Shown here: one piece after another, positions 35,049 to 44,863 of the stretch
Layout: each line of letters starts with the position of its first letter
Position numbering within the stretch: position 1 is the first letter of the stretch
Assembly: GCA_017391675.1 (NCBI GenBank)
Contig: JAFOXR010000048.1
Location: forward strand, 54,267 to 118,266
From: Muribaculaceae bacterium
GTDB lineage: Bacteria; Bacteroidota; Bacteroidia; Bacteroidales; Muribaculaceae
Length of the DNA: 64,000 nt
Direction of reading: 5' to 3'
Program-made: the position numbers and the translations under genes
Notes under the pieces: generated by a model
What the model was told of the DNA's origin: nothing
Databases searched by the model: none
What the model saw: the letters and a program-made list of their open reading frames with translations, nothing else

Positions 35049-35677
35049 CGATCCTTAGCAAACGAATCGGAAAACAAGGTGCGGTTCAGAATAGAACGGC
35101 CAAGTGTTAGCTCATCGGTATATTCTATATCGTTACCTACCGACATGCCCCGTGCCAGCATGGTAATCTTCACATCGGGATACTGCGCAAGTTTACGGAA
35201 TATATAGAAATTGGTCGTGTCGCCTTCCATCGTTGCACTTAAAGCAAGAATCACTTCTTTTATGCTACCTGATGCAACGCGCGTCACAAGACTTTCTATC
35301 TCGATATCTTGTGGTCCTATTCCGTCCATTGGAGAAATCAATCCTCCAAGCACATGATACAAGCCGTGATGCTGATGCGTGTTCTCAATACTCATCACAT
35401 CTTTCACATTCTCAACAACACACACCACACTTGCGTCTCGAGATTGCGATGAACATATAGGACACACTTCCGACTCCGAGATATTATGACATTCTCGGCA
35501 ATAACGGATTTCCTTACGCAATTTAATTATAGCTTCTCCAAAGGAAAGAGATGCCGATTCTTCTTGACGCAAGAGATACAAGACCAGGCGTAACGCCGTC
35601 TTTCGGCCTATACCAGGAAGTTTGGCAAATTCCCCTACAGCGTTTTCCAACAAAGACGACGCAAATTCCTGTTCCAT
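35045..35677 (-). CDS. recR: Recombination mediator RecR
   Basis: This 210-residue protein acts with RecO/RecF to load RecA on gapped DNA. It has a helix-hairpin-helix ([17 protein letters not shown]), a zinc finger [16 protein letters not shown] (about residues 58-73) and a Toprim domain beginning [15 protein letters not shown]. An ATG two codons upstream is also possible. It is downstream of no recombination gene; the neighbour on the same strand is the flavodiiron protein gene, 5-11 bases upstream. Confidence 0.95.
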   Translation of the reverse strand: MEQEFASSLLENAVGEFAKLPGIGRKTALRLVLYLLRQEESASLSFGEAIIKLRKEIRYCRECHNISESEVCPICSSQSRDASVVCVVENVKDVMSIENTHQHHGLYHVLGGLISPMDGIGPQDIEIESLVTRVASGSIKEVILALSATMEGDTTNFYIFRKLAQYPDVKITMLARGMSVGNDIEYTDELTLGRSILNRTLFSDSFAKDR

Positions 35678-35688
35678 ATACATCTAAC

Positions 35689-36852
35689 TTATTTATCCAG
35701 AATCACTTCAGCTAATCCTTCAAGCAAAGCAATGTCACTTGATTTCATTCGGCCACGAATAGTTATTATCGGTTCAATAACATCTATGTCTTTTAGATCT
35801 TTCATCTTTGCATACATGAGTTTGCCTGCTACTGGTGCCCAAGATCCGTTTTCTATAAGAGCTACTCTTCTATTCTGGAAACTCTTGTCCTGAAGATGAT
35901 GCAAGAAATCATTCATCGGCGGGAATATTCCTGCATCATAGCTGGAAGCCGCCAATACGAGATTACTCATGCGGAATGCATCTTCTACTGCCTCTGCCAT
36001 ATCACAACGGCTCAAATCGGTTACCGACACCTTTACTGCGCCCTTCTCTCGCAAAATTTCAGCAAGTTTATTAGCTGCTTCTGCTGTATTTCCATGAATA
36101 GAGGCATAAGCAATGAACACACCATCGGTTTCGGGTTCATAATTACTCCATGTATTATATAATCCTATATAATAGTCCAAATTTTCCTTCAATACTGGAC
36201 CATGAAGAGGACATATCATTGAAATTTCCAATGCCGAAGCCTTTCTTAACAAGTTCTGAACTTGAGTGCCATACTTACCGCATATATTGAAATAGTACCT
36301 ACGGGCTTCACATGCCCAATCCTCTTCAACCGACAACACTCCGAATTTCCCATAAGCATCGGCCGAAAACAGCACTTTTTCAGCCTGTTCATAAGTCACC
36401 ATAACTTCAGGCCAGTGTACCATAGGAGCCATAATGAACTGAAGCGTATGCTTTCCCAATGACAATGTGTCATTTTCCTTTACAGCTATTGTTCTTTCGG
36501 AAAAATCCACTCCTTCAAAGAAAAGAGGAAGCATTCTTATGGCTTTATCGGTTGCCACAATTTTTGACTCAGGATATTTCTCAACAAATTCTGCAATAAC
36601 TCCAGCATGATCCGGTTCCATGTGCTGAACTACCAAATAATCAGGTTTCTTGCCTGCCAATTCTTTCTCAAGAGCACACCACCAATCATTTTTCTTACGC
36701 TTATCCACCGTATCCATTACGGCAATTTTCTCGTCAAGAATAATATACGAATTATATGCCATGCCATTAGGCACTATATACTGACTTTCAAAAAGGTCTA
36801 AATCATTATCGTCAACACCAATGTACTTTATAGATTCTGTAATGTCAATCAT
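35689..36852 (-). CDS. Flavodiiron protein (FprA-type O2/NO reductase)
   Basis: This 387-residue protein has an N-terminal metallo-beta-lactamase-like domain with the di-iron ligands in HMEPDH (residues 77-82) and a C-terminal flavodoxin domain (about 245-387, YASIHGNTAEAANKLAE). Flavodiiron proteins reduce O2 to water or NO to N2O and protect anaerobes. I start at 36852 because the exact -7 element TATCTTTG (36878-36885) lies inside the longer open frame. recR follows closely and may be cotranscribed. Confidence 0.92.
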   Translation of the reverse strand: MIDITESIKYIGVDDNDLDLFESQYIVPNGMAYNSYIILDEKIAVMDTVDKRKKNDWWCALEKELAGKKPDYLVVQHMEPDHAGVIAEFVEKYPESKIVATDKAIRMLPLFFEGVDFSERTIAVKENDTLSLGKHTLQFIMAPMVHWPEVMVTYEQAEKVLFSADAYGKFGVLSVEEDWACEARRYYFNICGKYGTQVQNLLRKASALEISMICPLHGPVLKENLDYYIGLYNTWSNYEPETDGVFIAYASIHGNTAEAANKLAEILREKGAVKVSVTDLSRCDMAEAVEDAFRMSNLVLAASSYDAGIFPPMNDFLHHLQDKSFQNRRVALIENGSWAPVAGKLMYAKMKDLKDIDVIEPIITIRGRMKSSDIALLEGLAEVILDK

Positions 36853-36877
36853 TTTGTAGCGTATTGTATTTACATTG

Positions 36878-36885
36878 CAAAGATA
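36878..36885 (-). promoter_or_regulatory. -7 element for the flavodiiron gene
   Basis: TATCTTTG on the minus strand, 25 bases before the chosen ATG. Confidence 0.6.
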
Positions 36886-36930
36886 CTGATTTAATCCCAT
36901 CCACACACTTTTTCATACATAAATTTATTG

Positions 36931-36938
36931 TATCTTTG
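36931..36938 (+). promoter_or_regulatory. -7 element for engB
   Basis: TATCTTTG on the plus strand, 30 bases before the ATG. Confidence 0.6.
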
Positions 36939-36968
36939 CATTTATAAAAACTATATAAACAACGCAAC

Positions 36969-37580
36969 ATGAGCATTCAGATTAAATCAGCAGAATATGT
37001 AATCAGCAATTCCGATGTAAAGAAATGTCCCGAGGGAAACATTCCCGAATATGCATTCATCGGGCGCTCCAATGTAGGAAAATCTTCTCTTATTAATATG
37101 CTCACTGGACGCAATGCTCTTGCTAAGACATCTGCTACTCCAGGAAAGACTCTCCTGATCAACCATTTCCTTATCAACAAAGAATGGTATATAGTAGACT
37201 TGCCTGGTTACGGCTTCGCAAAACGCAGCAAAGACAGCAGAGAGAAGTTCAAAAAGATGATTGAAAGCTATATTTTACGAAGAATGCAGATGACCAATCT
37301 TTTTGTTCTTGTAGACTCTCGACATAAGCCTCAGAACATTGACCTTGAATTCATGGAATGGCTAGGCGAAAACGGCGTGCCGTTCAGCATTGTATTCACC
37401 AAAATGGACAAGCTTGGAAAAGAAGCCGGCCCTAGAAATGTACGGGACTATCTTAAGGTGCTAAAAGAATCCTGGGAAGAGCTTCCGCCCTATTTCTTGA
37501 CATCAAGCGAAGATGGTAGAGGACGCGATGAAATCCTTGAATATATCAGCGAAATCAATAAAAGCTTGAACGAAGAGTGA
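36969..37580 (+). CDS. engB: Ribosome biogenesis GTPase YsxC/EngB
   Basis: This 203-residue GTPase assists assembly of the large ribosomal subunit. G1 is GRSNVGKSS (residues 32-40), G3 is DLPGYGFA, G4 is TKMDK and G5 is TSSEDGRG; a typical N-terminal strand [19 protein letters not shown] precedes G1. Length is standard. It is followed 66 bases later by tRNA-Arg on the same strand with its own promoter. Confidence 0.96.
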   Translation: MSIQIKSAEYVISNSDVKKCPEGNIPEYAFIGRSNVGKSSLINMLTGRNALAKTSATPGKTLLINHFLINKEWYIVDLPGYGFAKRSKDSREKFKKMIESYILRRMQMTNLFVLVDSRHKPQNIDLEFMEWLGENGVPFSIVFTKMDKLGKEAGPRNVRDYLKVLKESWEELPPYFLTSSEDGRGRDEILEYISEINKSLNEE

Positions 37581-37597
37581 TTTTTTTATGCAAATAT

Positions 37598-37628
37598 TTT
37601 GTCCTTTCAAAAATATTGCCTAATTTTG
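37598..37628 (+). promoter_or_regulatory. Promoter of tRNA-Arg
   Basis: -33 TTTG (37598-37601), 19-base spacer, -7 TAATTTTG (37621-37628). Confidence 0.7.
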
Positions 37629-37646
37629 CACTCGCAAAACAGAAAT

Positions 37647-37720
37647 GGTTCGCTAGCTCAACTGAATAGAGCATCTGACTACGGATCAGAAGGTTACAGG
37701 TTTGAATCCTGTGCGAATCA
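37647..37720 (+). tRNA. tRNA-Arg (anticodon ACG), second copy
   Basis: Identical over all 74 bases to the gene at 19726-19799, with the same upstream flank except for one substitution and one missing A, so it is a duplicate that includes the promoter. A strong terminator follows. Confidence 0.97.
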
Positions 37721-37722
37721 CT

Positions 37723-37758
37723 AAAATCGCAATTATCGCTGATAATTGCGATTTTTTT
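37723..37758 (+). terminator. Terminator after tRNA-Arg
   Basis: AAAATCGCAATTATC (37723-37737) pairs perfectly with GATAATTGCGATTTT (37741-37755), followed by T residues. Confidence 0.9.
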
Positions 37759-37787
37759 GTTTATCAATTCTCATTTCACTACTTTTG
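37756..37787 (+). promoter_or_regulatory. Promoter of the glycosyltransferase gene
   Basis: -33 TTTG (37756-37759), 20-base spacer, -7 TACTTTTG (37780-37787); the ATG is 73 bases on. Confidence 0.65.
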
Positions 37788-37860
37788 CATCACAATAGTG
37801 CAAATTGTTATTTATACGATTGCATTTACAACACTTAAAGCATACGGCATTCTATTTCAA

Positions 37861-38871
37861 ATGGCAGGAACAGTTTCAATATTAGTTGCAGTATATAACA
37901 CGGAAAAATATTTGCGTGAATGTCTAGACTCGCTTATTAACCAGACCTATACCGACCTGCAGATTATATGCATAGATGACGCTTCAACCGACGGGTCACT
38001 CGCTATATTAAAAGAGTACGAGCTAAAGGACAGCAGAATACTAGTATTGCAAAACAAGGAGAACTTAGGACAGTCAAAAACTCGGAATCACGGACTCGAG
38101 TACGCAACCGGAGAATATTGCGGCATGGTAGATTCTGATGACTGGATAGAACCCGATGCTATAGAGAAAATCGTTAATACTTTTGAGCAAAGCCCTCTCA
38201 TAGACACTGTTTTGTTTGATCTCATACTCTGGTATGACAAAAACAACATGCCGCGTTACGAGATTCACACCGACAAGACATCGTTCACAGGTGAAGAAGC
38301 CATGAAGATCTCGCTTAACTGGAACATTCACGGACTGTATATCACAAGGACTCATATCCATAAGAAATATCCTTATGACACCAGCACAAGATACACAGCC
38401 GATGACATAACCACAAAAATGCATTTCTTCGAGTCTAGAGAGGTTAGGCTCTCAAATGCCAAATATTTTTATCGGCAGCACACTCAATCCATATCAAACT
38501 CCATCACAATCAGGCGATTTGACATGGTCATTGCCGATTTCTCGCTCAAAAAGCACTTGACAAGCCTAAATGCAAGCACAGAAATACTCTCGATACATGA
38601 ACAGCTAAGGTGGTACAATATCATCAATAGCTGGGACTTATATTTTACTAACAAAAATTCTTTTACGGAAACAGAGCAAAACGAGATTGAAGCAACGCTA
38701 TCCCACTATTCTGCAACTATCGACAATAAGCTCATTCCTCTCAAGCTAAAATTACGCACTTTATTCATTCCATTTTCGGGAGTGAAAGGTGTTAGATTCT
38801 GGGCAAAATACTACTGCGGATTGCGCAGACACACACCAAAGTTCCTGCTTAAAAAAAGACTGGACCTTTAG
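37861..38871 (+). CDS. Family 2 (GT-A) glycosyltransferase
   Basis: This 336-residue cytoplasmic enzyme transfers a sugar from a nucleotide-sugar donor to a glycan or lipid. The GT-A start VSILVAVYNTEKYLRECLDSL, the IICIDDASTDGS acidic loop (about residues 37-48) and the metal-binding MVDSDDWIEPDAI (about 92-104) are clear; the rest (about 110-336) is not assignable. It is not in a visible polysaccharide cluster, so the glycan is unknown. I start at MAGTVSIL (37861), after the promoter. It ends tail to tail with the receptor gene, sharing the tetranucleotide TTAG. Confidence 0.88.
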   Translation: MAGTVSILVAVYNTEKYLRECLDSLINQTYTDLQIICIDDASTDGSLAILKEYELKDSRILVLQNKENLGQSKTRNHGLEYATGEYCGMVDSDDWIEPDAIEKIVNTFEQSPLIDTVLFDLILWYDKNNMPRYEIHTDKTSFTGEEAMKISLNWNIHGLYITRTHIHKKYPYDTSTRYTADDITTKMHFFESREVRLSNAKYFYRQHTQSISNSITIRRFDMVIADFSLKKHLTSLNASTEILSIHEQLRWYNIINSWDLYFTNKNSFTETEQNEIEATLSHYSATIDNKLIPLKLKLRTLFIPFSGVKGVRFWAKYYCGLRRHTPKFLLKKRLDL

Positions 38872-41267
38872 AAATCCACCGATAATCTCACATTTATCTG
38901 GCGACGGGTAAGGTAGTTTGGTACAGCATACTGCATTTCATTCACATCGGTCACCCAATAATAGCTGCTCACATTTGAAATATCAAACAGGTTGAACGCA
39001 TCTAAGCCGAGCCACACATTCTTGAAATGGCGCAAGATACCCTTTGTTGGGCGTACGGAATTTCCCCCAACCAGCTGATATGAAATTCCAGCATCAACAC
39101 GCTTATAGGCCGGCACACGGAAATAAGACACATCGCGTGTCATACGAGGCGAGGTTGTCGGCAATCCGTCAGAGAATATCGCTTTCAAACTGAATTTCAT
39201 CTTGGGGAACTTAGGGAAATAATCGGTAAAGAAAACTGCAAAACTATATCTCTGGTCCGTTGGTCGAGGTACAGTCACACCATTAAGATTCTCCTGAGTC
39301 TTCATCAGGGAGAAGCTAACCCACGAATCGGTACCTTCTACAAACTGACCGAAGAATTTCAAGTCCACACCCGCTATTGCTCCATTGCTCTGGTTCATGC
39401 CCGAATACACTAGTTTCAAGTTATCAATCTCGTAAGGAATAACATTCGACAGATTCTTATAATACAGTTCAGCTGTAAGCTTGAACGGACGATTGCTAGC
39501 CCTGAAGGTATAATCACCACCCAAAATACAATGAATGCTTCGTTGCGATTTAATATCCTTATTCAGCGAGATATAGGCATTGCCCAACTCATCATTTTTC
39601 TCCATACGGTATTCTTTATAGAACGGAGACTGATAATACATACCTGCCGCAAAACGGAACGCGAAACGCTCGTTAGCCTTAGGAACGAAACCAACACTTG
39701 CTCGCGGACTAATCAAGAATTCGTTATTGAAATCCCAATACGACAGTCTCAAACCTCCATTAATTGTAAAATACCCTAAATTGGAAGAAATCCTGTATGT
39801 ATCTTGAGCATAAGCCGATATGCGATTTGAGCTGAAATCCTGTTTTGATGTGAGATTATAAATCATATGAACTCCTGCACCAGTATGAGGAAGTGAATAT
39901 CCGGCAGAATCCCGCTGCTCCCACTCGCTAGCACGCTCATATACAGATTCATGATTGAACGACACTCCATAGGATATTTTATTACGCCCTATCGCTGTAT
40001 TCCCTTTAAGCCCTAACGAGAACACACTCATTTTCAAGCGGTTTCTTGCATGCTCATGATACTTGCCTACACCTAGTTCGCCGCCCACTGCGCCATCGCC
40101 CGAAGTTCCGGCTTCATCAAGCCAATATTCACCATGAATGTCATATGCAACAATCTCATTTGTGAGATACCCCGAAGCAAGCAGCGAAAGAGATGTGTTC
40201 TTCGAATGTTTGTAGCTCAACGACAACGCACCGAAATAAGTCTCGAACTTATCCTTTTCATGTCCGTCAAAATACACGGTAAACTGTTTTGCATTAGTTG
40301 ATGTTCCGAAACTTGTATTACGGTTCTGCGGAGTAAATCTATAATTATTAATAGATATATTTCCCAAGAATGACGCTTTCCACTTGTCAGCAATCTTATA
40401 GTTAAGGCTGGTTTGATAGTCAAAATATTGCGGATCGTACTCCCCTTTAGTTTCCAAAGAGCCAAGCAAAGAAGAATTTCTCTTATATCTGAATCCGTGC
40501 AGCTGTGAGAATTTCTTGCTGCTCTGGCCAATTGACAGGCTTCCACCTTGCAAGCTTAACGACACAGCCCCTTCAAACGCCTCCGGTTCACGATAGGTAA
40601 TATCTAGAACAGACGACATCTTATCGCCATACTCTGCACTGAACCCTCCCGTTGAAAAATTCACTGCTCCTACCATATCTGGATTAATGATACTCAACCC
40701 TTCCTGCTGTCCGGAACTAATAAGCTGAGGGCGATAGATCTCTATACCATTGATGTATACACTATTTTCGTCATAAGATCCCCCGCGCACCATGTACTGC
40801 GAACTCATTTCATTCTTTGAGCTCACGCCTGCCATAGTAGCAAGCACTGCCTCAACGCCATTTCCCGAAGCATCGGGAGCGAGTTTCAATGTCTTCGCAT
40901 CAAGCGACTGCATCTGGTCGGTTTGCCGTCTTATTTCCACTACCTGCACCTCGCCAAGTTCTTGCGATTTAGGATACAGTTTGGCATTGAGCGTAATCTT
41001 CCCTTTAGGCTTGATATACTGGCGTTTTACACTTGAATAGCCCAAGCAACTCACTTCTATCATAAGTGTATCCTGAGCTGCTACCGTCATCGAAAAATTA
41101 CCTTTCAAATCGGAATTAGTACCCAATGCAGTCCCCACCACCCGTATGGTAGCAAATTCTATAGGTGAATTGTTCTCGTCGGTAACTTTACCCGAGACAT
41201 TAACTTGCGCCAACGACTGCAAGCCTGATAACATCAGAAATAATACTGCGATTATATATTGTTTCAT
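38868..41267 (-). CDS. TonB-dependent outer-membrane receptor
   Basis: This 799-residue protein has a signal peptide (residues 1-20, ends SLAQ), a carboxypeptidase-regulatory-like beta-sandwich (about 22-100, VNVSGKVTDENNSPIEFATI), a plug domain (about 110-230, with ASGNGVEAVLATMAGVSS and YMVRGGSYDENSVYINGIEI in parts) and a 22-strand-type barrel ending in the C-terminal aromatic of RLSVDF. It imports a ligand across the outer membrane with TonB energy. No SusD partner is adjacent, so it is not a SusCD glycan system; the ligand is unknown. A TetR gene is divergent from it and may control it. Confidence 0.92.
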   Translation of the reverse strand: MKQYIIAVLFLMLSGLQSLAQVNVSGKVTDENNSPIEFATIRVVGTALGTNSDLKGNFSMTVAAQDTLMIEVSCLGYSSVKRQYIKPKGKITLNAKLYPKSQELGEVQVVEIRRQTDQMQSLDAKTLKLAPDASGNGVEAVLATMAGVSSKNEMSSQYMVRGGSYDENSVYINGIEIYRPQLISSGQQEGLSIINPDMVGAVNFSTGGFSAEYGDKMSSVLDITYREPEAFEGAVSLSLQGGSLSIGQSSKKFSQLHGFRYKRNSSLLGSLETKGEYDPQYFDYQTSLNYKIADKWKASFLGNISINNYRFTPQNRNTSFGTSTNAKQFTVYFDGHEKDKFETYFGALSLSYKHSKNTSLSLLASGYLTNEIVAYDIHGEYWLDEAGTSGDGAVGGELGVGKYHEHARNRLKMSVFSLGLKGNTAIGRNKISYGVSFNHESVYERASEWEQRDSAGYSLPHTGAGVHMIYNLTSKQDFSSNRISAYAQDTYRISSNLGYFTINGGLRLSYWDFNNEFLISPRASVGFVPKANERFAFRFAAGMYYQSPFYKEYRMEKNDELGNAYISLNKDIKSQRSIHCILGGDYTFRASNRPFKLTAELYYKNLSNVIPYEIDNLKLVYSGMNQSNGAIAGVDLKFFGQFVEGTDSWVSFSLMKTQENLNGVTVPRPTDQRYSFAVFFTDYFPKFPKMKFSLKAIFSDGLPTTSPRMTRDVSYFRVPAYKRVDAGISYQLVGGNSVRPTKGILRHFKNVWLGLDAFNLFDISNVSSYYWVTDVNEMQYAVPNYLTRRQINVRLSVDF

Positions 41268-41425
41268 TTACTACTCTCTTTTTATATAAAAGATAACGAA
41301 AAAGCTCGCCTTAAATTATACAAACGCCCTAAAATTAGCCACTTTTACTTATTTTCAAATAAATTTGTTGCCGACCTAAATATAATTTATTAATTTCGCA
41401 CAGTCAAAATATAGGTATATTCAAT

Positions 41426-42013
41426 ATGGTATTAAAAACGAGAGATAAACTTATCGAAGTCGCTAGACAGCTTTTCGCTACCAAAGGCGAAGAGAACACA
41501 ACAATGAACGACATTGCTGTTGCCTCAGAAAAAGGACGGCGTACCATATATACCTATTTCAAGAATAAAAGAGAAATACTCAACGCTGTAGTCAAGACCG
41601 AAAGCGACAAGATTGTCGACAAGCTAATTGACATCCCAAGACAACCAATTCCTCCAGAACAGAAACTAATGAATTTCATCTTCATAAGATTCGAGACTAT
41701 CAAGGAACTGGTATACCGCAACGGCTCGCTACGAGCAGGTTTCTTCCGCGACATAAGAAAAGTGGATCGTGCACGCAAGGCCACAGTAGGCAAAGAGGTG
41801 AGTATCCTCAAGCAAATACTGGCCGAAGGTGTAGAAAAAGGAGTTTTCCGCATTCGCCACATTGAAGAGACGGCAACTGTCATGATTCTAGCCCTTCAAG
41901 GAATGGATGTCCCTTATGTACGCGACAGCTTCTCCGAGCTTGGCATCGAAAAGCTCAAGCTTAGAGAGTACATCAAAGACTTCATTATGCATGGAATTGG
42001 AATCTATCAATAA
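41426..42013 (+). CDS. TetR/AcrR-family transcriptional regulator
   Basis: This 195-residue protein has the N-terminal TetR helix-turn-helix (LIEVARQLFATKGEENTTMNDIA, then KGRRTIYTYFKNKREIL; residues about 8-50) and a helical C-terminal ligand domain of unrecognised specificity. It reads divergently from the TonB receptor gene with 158 bases between and lies 25 bases before fabG on the same strand. It may regulate either. A 6- to 7-of-8 -7 match, TAATTTCG, lies at 41391-41398. Confidence 0.92.
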   Translation: MVLKTRDKLIEVARQLFATKGEENTTMNDIAVASEKGRRTIYTYFKNKREILNAVVKTESDKIVDKLIDIPRQPIPPEQKLMNFIFIRFETIKELVYRNGSLRAGFFRDIRKVDRARKATVGKEVSILKQILAEGVEKGVFRIRHIEETATVMILALQGMDVPYVRDSFSELGIEKLKLREYIKDFIMHGIGIYQ

Positions 42014-42038
42014 GTAAAATCTATAACAATTTATAATT

Positions 42039-42785
42039 ATGAAATTACTAGAAGGAAAAGTGGCACTTATTACAGGTGCAGCTCGCGGTATCGGAAAAGC
42101 TATCGCATTGAAATTTGCTCAAGAAGGTGCAGACATTGCATTCACCGATTTGGTAATCGATGAAAACGGCAAACAGACTGAAGCTGAAATAGCAGCATTC
42201 GGAGTTAAAGCTAAAGGATACGCTTCAAATGCAGCAAATTTTGAAGACACTGCAAATGTAGTAAAAGAAATACATAAGGAATTCGGTCACATCGACATCC
42301 TTGTCAATAACGCAGGTATCACTAAGGACGGTTTGATGATGCGCATGAGCGAAGCTCAATGGGACGCAGTTATCGCAGTGAATTTGAAGTCGGCATTCAA
42401 CTATATCAATGCCCTTACCCCTATCATGATGCGTCAACGCGGCGGCTCTATCATCAACATGTCTTCAGTCGTAGGTGTTCACGGTAATGCTGGACAAGCA
42501 AACTATGCAGCATCTAAGGCAGGACTTATCGCTCTTGCTAAGAGTATCGCTCAAGAACTAGGCTCACGCGGTATCCGTGCAAACGCTATCGCTCCTGGAT
42601 TCATCGAAACTGCTATGACTGCAGCACTACCTGATGAAGTGCGCGCTGAATGGGCTAAGAAGATTCCATTGCGCCGTGGCGGCTCTGTTGAAGACATCGC
42701 AAATGTAGCTACTTTCCTAGCTTCCGACATGTCTTCTTATGTTTCAGGACAAGTTATTCAAGTAGACGGCGGTATGAACATGTAA
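42039..42785 (+). CDS. fabG: 3-oxoacyl-[ACP] reductase
   Basis: This 248-residue short-chain dehydrogenase uses NADPH to reduce 3-oxoacyl-ACP in fatty acid elongation. It has TGAARGIGKA (residues 12-21), NNAG (90-93), the catalytic Ser142/Tyr156/Lys160 set in NMSSVVG and YAASK, and the C-terminal SSYVSGQVIQVDGGMNM. The sequence is the standard FabG of Bacteroidales. Its placement after a TetR gene hints at control in response to lipid or envelope signals, which is inference. A strong terminator follows. Confidence 0.93.
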   Translation: MKLLEGKVALITGAARGIGKAIALKFAQEGADIAFTDLVIDENGKQTEAEIAAFGVKAKGYASNAANFEDTANVVKEIHKEFGHIDILVNNAGITKDGLMMRMSEAQWDAVIAVNLKSAFNYINALTPIMMRQRGGSIINMSSVVGVHGNAGQANYAASKAGLIALAKSIAQELGSRGIRANAIAPGFIETAMTAALPDEVRAEWAKKIPLRRGGSVEDIANVATFLASDMSSYVSGQVIQVDGGMNM

Positions 42786-42808
42786 TCTTCCGTTTAGCAT
42801 TATAAAGC

Positions 42809-42843
42809 AAAAAGCGATGTGGTCATTCACATCGCTTTTTTTG
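42809..42843 (+). terminator. Terminator after fabG
   Basis: AAAAAGCGATGTG (42809-42821) pairs with CACATCGCTTTTT (42828-42840), followed by T. Confidence 0.9.
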
Positions 42844-42857
42844 TGCAATTCACACCA

Positions 42858-43304
42858 TTATTCATCAAGTATTTCGGTAGCTTCGCGCATTTCTTGATAT
42901 TCACTCCATTCCGGATCGTTCTCCACATACAATGTGAGCGGCAACAGCTCAAATCTCGCCAAGTCTTCATTCAGCTTGCGTTCAAAAATCTTTACGCTCA
43001 TCGCATAGAAAACCCAGTTACGCTCTCCATTCCCAGTATAAATACCCGTAAGCACAGCCACAGGGTCTTTCATAAAATCGGCTTGCAACGCATCTTGCAC
43101 CTCCTCCATAAGGGTTGAAGTAGCTACATCGGGCATACCATTCTGTTCTGCTTCATACTTCCATGTTATCTCTATGCGGTAATTATACTTGCCGGTGGCT
43201 ATCACGGGTTCCATGTCACGCCGTCCAGTCACCATCACCAACGCACCATTATCAGCCTCGGCAGGACTGGTCCACCATTCATCGGTTAACTTCAATTTTG
43301 CCAT
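42858..43304 (-). CDS. DUF695-like domain protein
   Basis: This 148-residue acidic cytoplasmic protein starts MAKLKLTDEWWTSPAEADNG and contains DPVAVLTGIYTGNGERNWVFY and a late LLPLTLYVENDPEWSEY. I associate this pattern with the DUF695 family of unknown function; the match is from memory and not certain. A 9-residue N-terminal extension is possible in frame, but relatives start at MAKLKLT. It stands alone between fabG and rmuC. Confidence 0.7.
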   Translation of the reverse strand: MAKLKLTDEWWTSPAEADNGALVMVTGRRDMEPVIATGKYNYRIEITWKYEAEQNGMPDVATSTLMEEVQDALQADFMKDPVAVLTGIYTGNGERNWVFYAMSVKIFERKLNEDLARFELLPLTLYVENDPEWSEYQEMREATEILDE

Positions 43305-43438
43305 ATATATCTTATATTTTTCAATTTTCAATTCTTAAAGTTAATCATTGTTTCGCGAATATTGACAAAACAAGCAAAAAATTTCCGCAAATTGCATTTA
43401 TTTCGTATTTTTACACTTACAAATAAACATACAGTAAT

Positions 43439-44722
43439 ATGACAACTTTAATATTAACCATTATTATAGCGCTACTTCTCGCTGCAATTTATGCAATGTA
43501 CCGCAGCATGCGCAAAAGCGAGAACGAAAAACAGTGTCTATTGACCGATAATGCCACAAAAAAAGCATTGTTGGACAACACTAGCAAGCAATTGGCCGAG
43601 GCTCAAGGCACAATTGACAAGCTATCTCCTCTAATGGCAGAAAATGCGCGCCTGAAAGAACAGCTTCGCATCATTTCCGACGAGAAAGAAAAGATCAAGC
43701 AAGAAGCTGAATCCCATTTCAAGCTGCTTGCCAACGAGATATTCGACGACAAGACCAAGCGTTTCAAAGAGCTTAACGAATCCCGTCTGAACGAAATTCT
43801 GACTCCACTAAAGGATCAAATAGCGAAATTTGAAACAGCTATGCACGATAATGCCAAGAATGAAACAAAGGATCGTGAAGCATTGAAAGAGCACATAAAG
43901 CTCCTTATGGACTTGAATCAAACAATAGGTAAAGAAGCAAAGGACCTCACACAAGCTCTCAAGGGGAAAAGCAAGGTTCAGGGCGACTGGGGCGAAATGA
44001 TTCTTCGCGACATACTTGAAAACTGCGGATTACAAGAAGGCTTGCATTTCACAGTACAGCAAACTACCGATGAACAAGGGAACATTCTCACTAACGAAGC
44101 AGGAAAAGCTATCCGTCCCGATGTGGTTGTAAGATTCCCTCAAGGCAAGCACATTATAATAGATTCTAAAGTCTCTCTGTCAAGCTATGTTGATTATTGC
44201 GCAGAAGAGTCGGCCAACGAGCGGAAAACACTGCTTACCAAACACATAGCATCTGTTAAACGGCACATCGACGAGCTCAAGGGACAGAAATACCAAAAAG
44301 CCATCGACAATTCTGCCGATTTCATTATGATGTTCATTCCTAACGAAGGAGCTTACATTGCCGCAATGCAGGAAGACAACAATCTATGGAAATACGCCTA
44401 CGACAACCATGTCGTTATAGTTTCCCCTACGCACCTAGTTTCGGTTTTAAAACTGGTAGATCAGCTATGGCAACACGACAAGCAAACCAAGAATGCAATA
44501 AAAATCGCCGAAGAGACAGGCAAGCTGTATGACAAGTTTGCAAACTTTGTTGACGACATGATAGCCATCGACAAGAGTCTGAACAATAGTCGGAATGCTT
44601 ATGACAATGCCATGAAAAAGCTCACATCTGGAACGGGAAACATCTTGAAACGCGTAAGCGATATCAAGGCCCTAGGTGCCAAAGCATCAAAGAGCATAGC
44701 ACTTAATTCAGGTGAAGAATAG
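43439..44722 (+). CDS. rmuC: DNA recombination protein RmuC
   Basis: This 427-residue protein has an N-terminal membrane helix (residues 3-20), a long coiled coil (about 25-175) and the RmuC nuclease-like domain (about 180-370: KVQGDWGEMILRDILENCGL, then RPDVVVRFPQGKHIIIDSKVSL and MMFIPNEGAYIAAM). RmuC limits inversion of short repeats and structures in replication. Its presence in a genome with the hairpin arrays described below is noted but is only a coincidence of position. Confidence 0.93.
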   Translation: MTTLILTIIIALLLAAIYAMYRSMRKSENEKQCLLTDNATKKALLDNTSKQLAEAQGTIDKLSPLMAENARLKEQLRIISDEKEKIKQEAESHFKLLANEIFDDKTKRFKELNESRLNEILTPLKDQIAKFETAMHDNAKNETKDREALKEHIKLLMDLNQTIGKEAKDLTQALKGKSKVQGDWGEMILRDILENCGLQEGLHFTVQQTTDEQGNILTNEAGKAIRPDVVVRFPQGKHIIIDSKVSLSSYVDYCAEESANERKTLLTKHIASVKRHIDELKGQKYQKAIDNSADFIMMFIPNEGAYIAAMQEDNNLWKYAYDNHVVIVSPTHLVSVLKLVDQLWQHDKQTKNAIKIAEETGKLYDKFANFVDDMIAIDKSLNNSRNAYDNAMKKLTSGTGNILKRVSDIKALGAKASKSIALNSGEE

Positions 44723-44863
44723 ACCTAAAAACCGCTTTTTTTTCGTTAAGATATTATAATTAGAGGTTATTTGAATCATTATTCAACGATTTTTATTTAA
44801 CTTTACCTCGCAATATTTTGTTCGGGCGTAACGACTGGATAAAATAAACAACTTACAAGAAAT

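Noticed and set aside
37647..38871. Integrated element at tRNA-Arg
   Set aside because: No integrase, no repeat of the tRNA 3' end and the next gene has a normal promoter.
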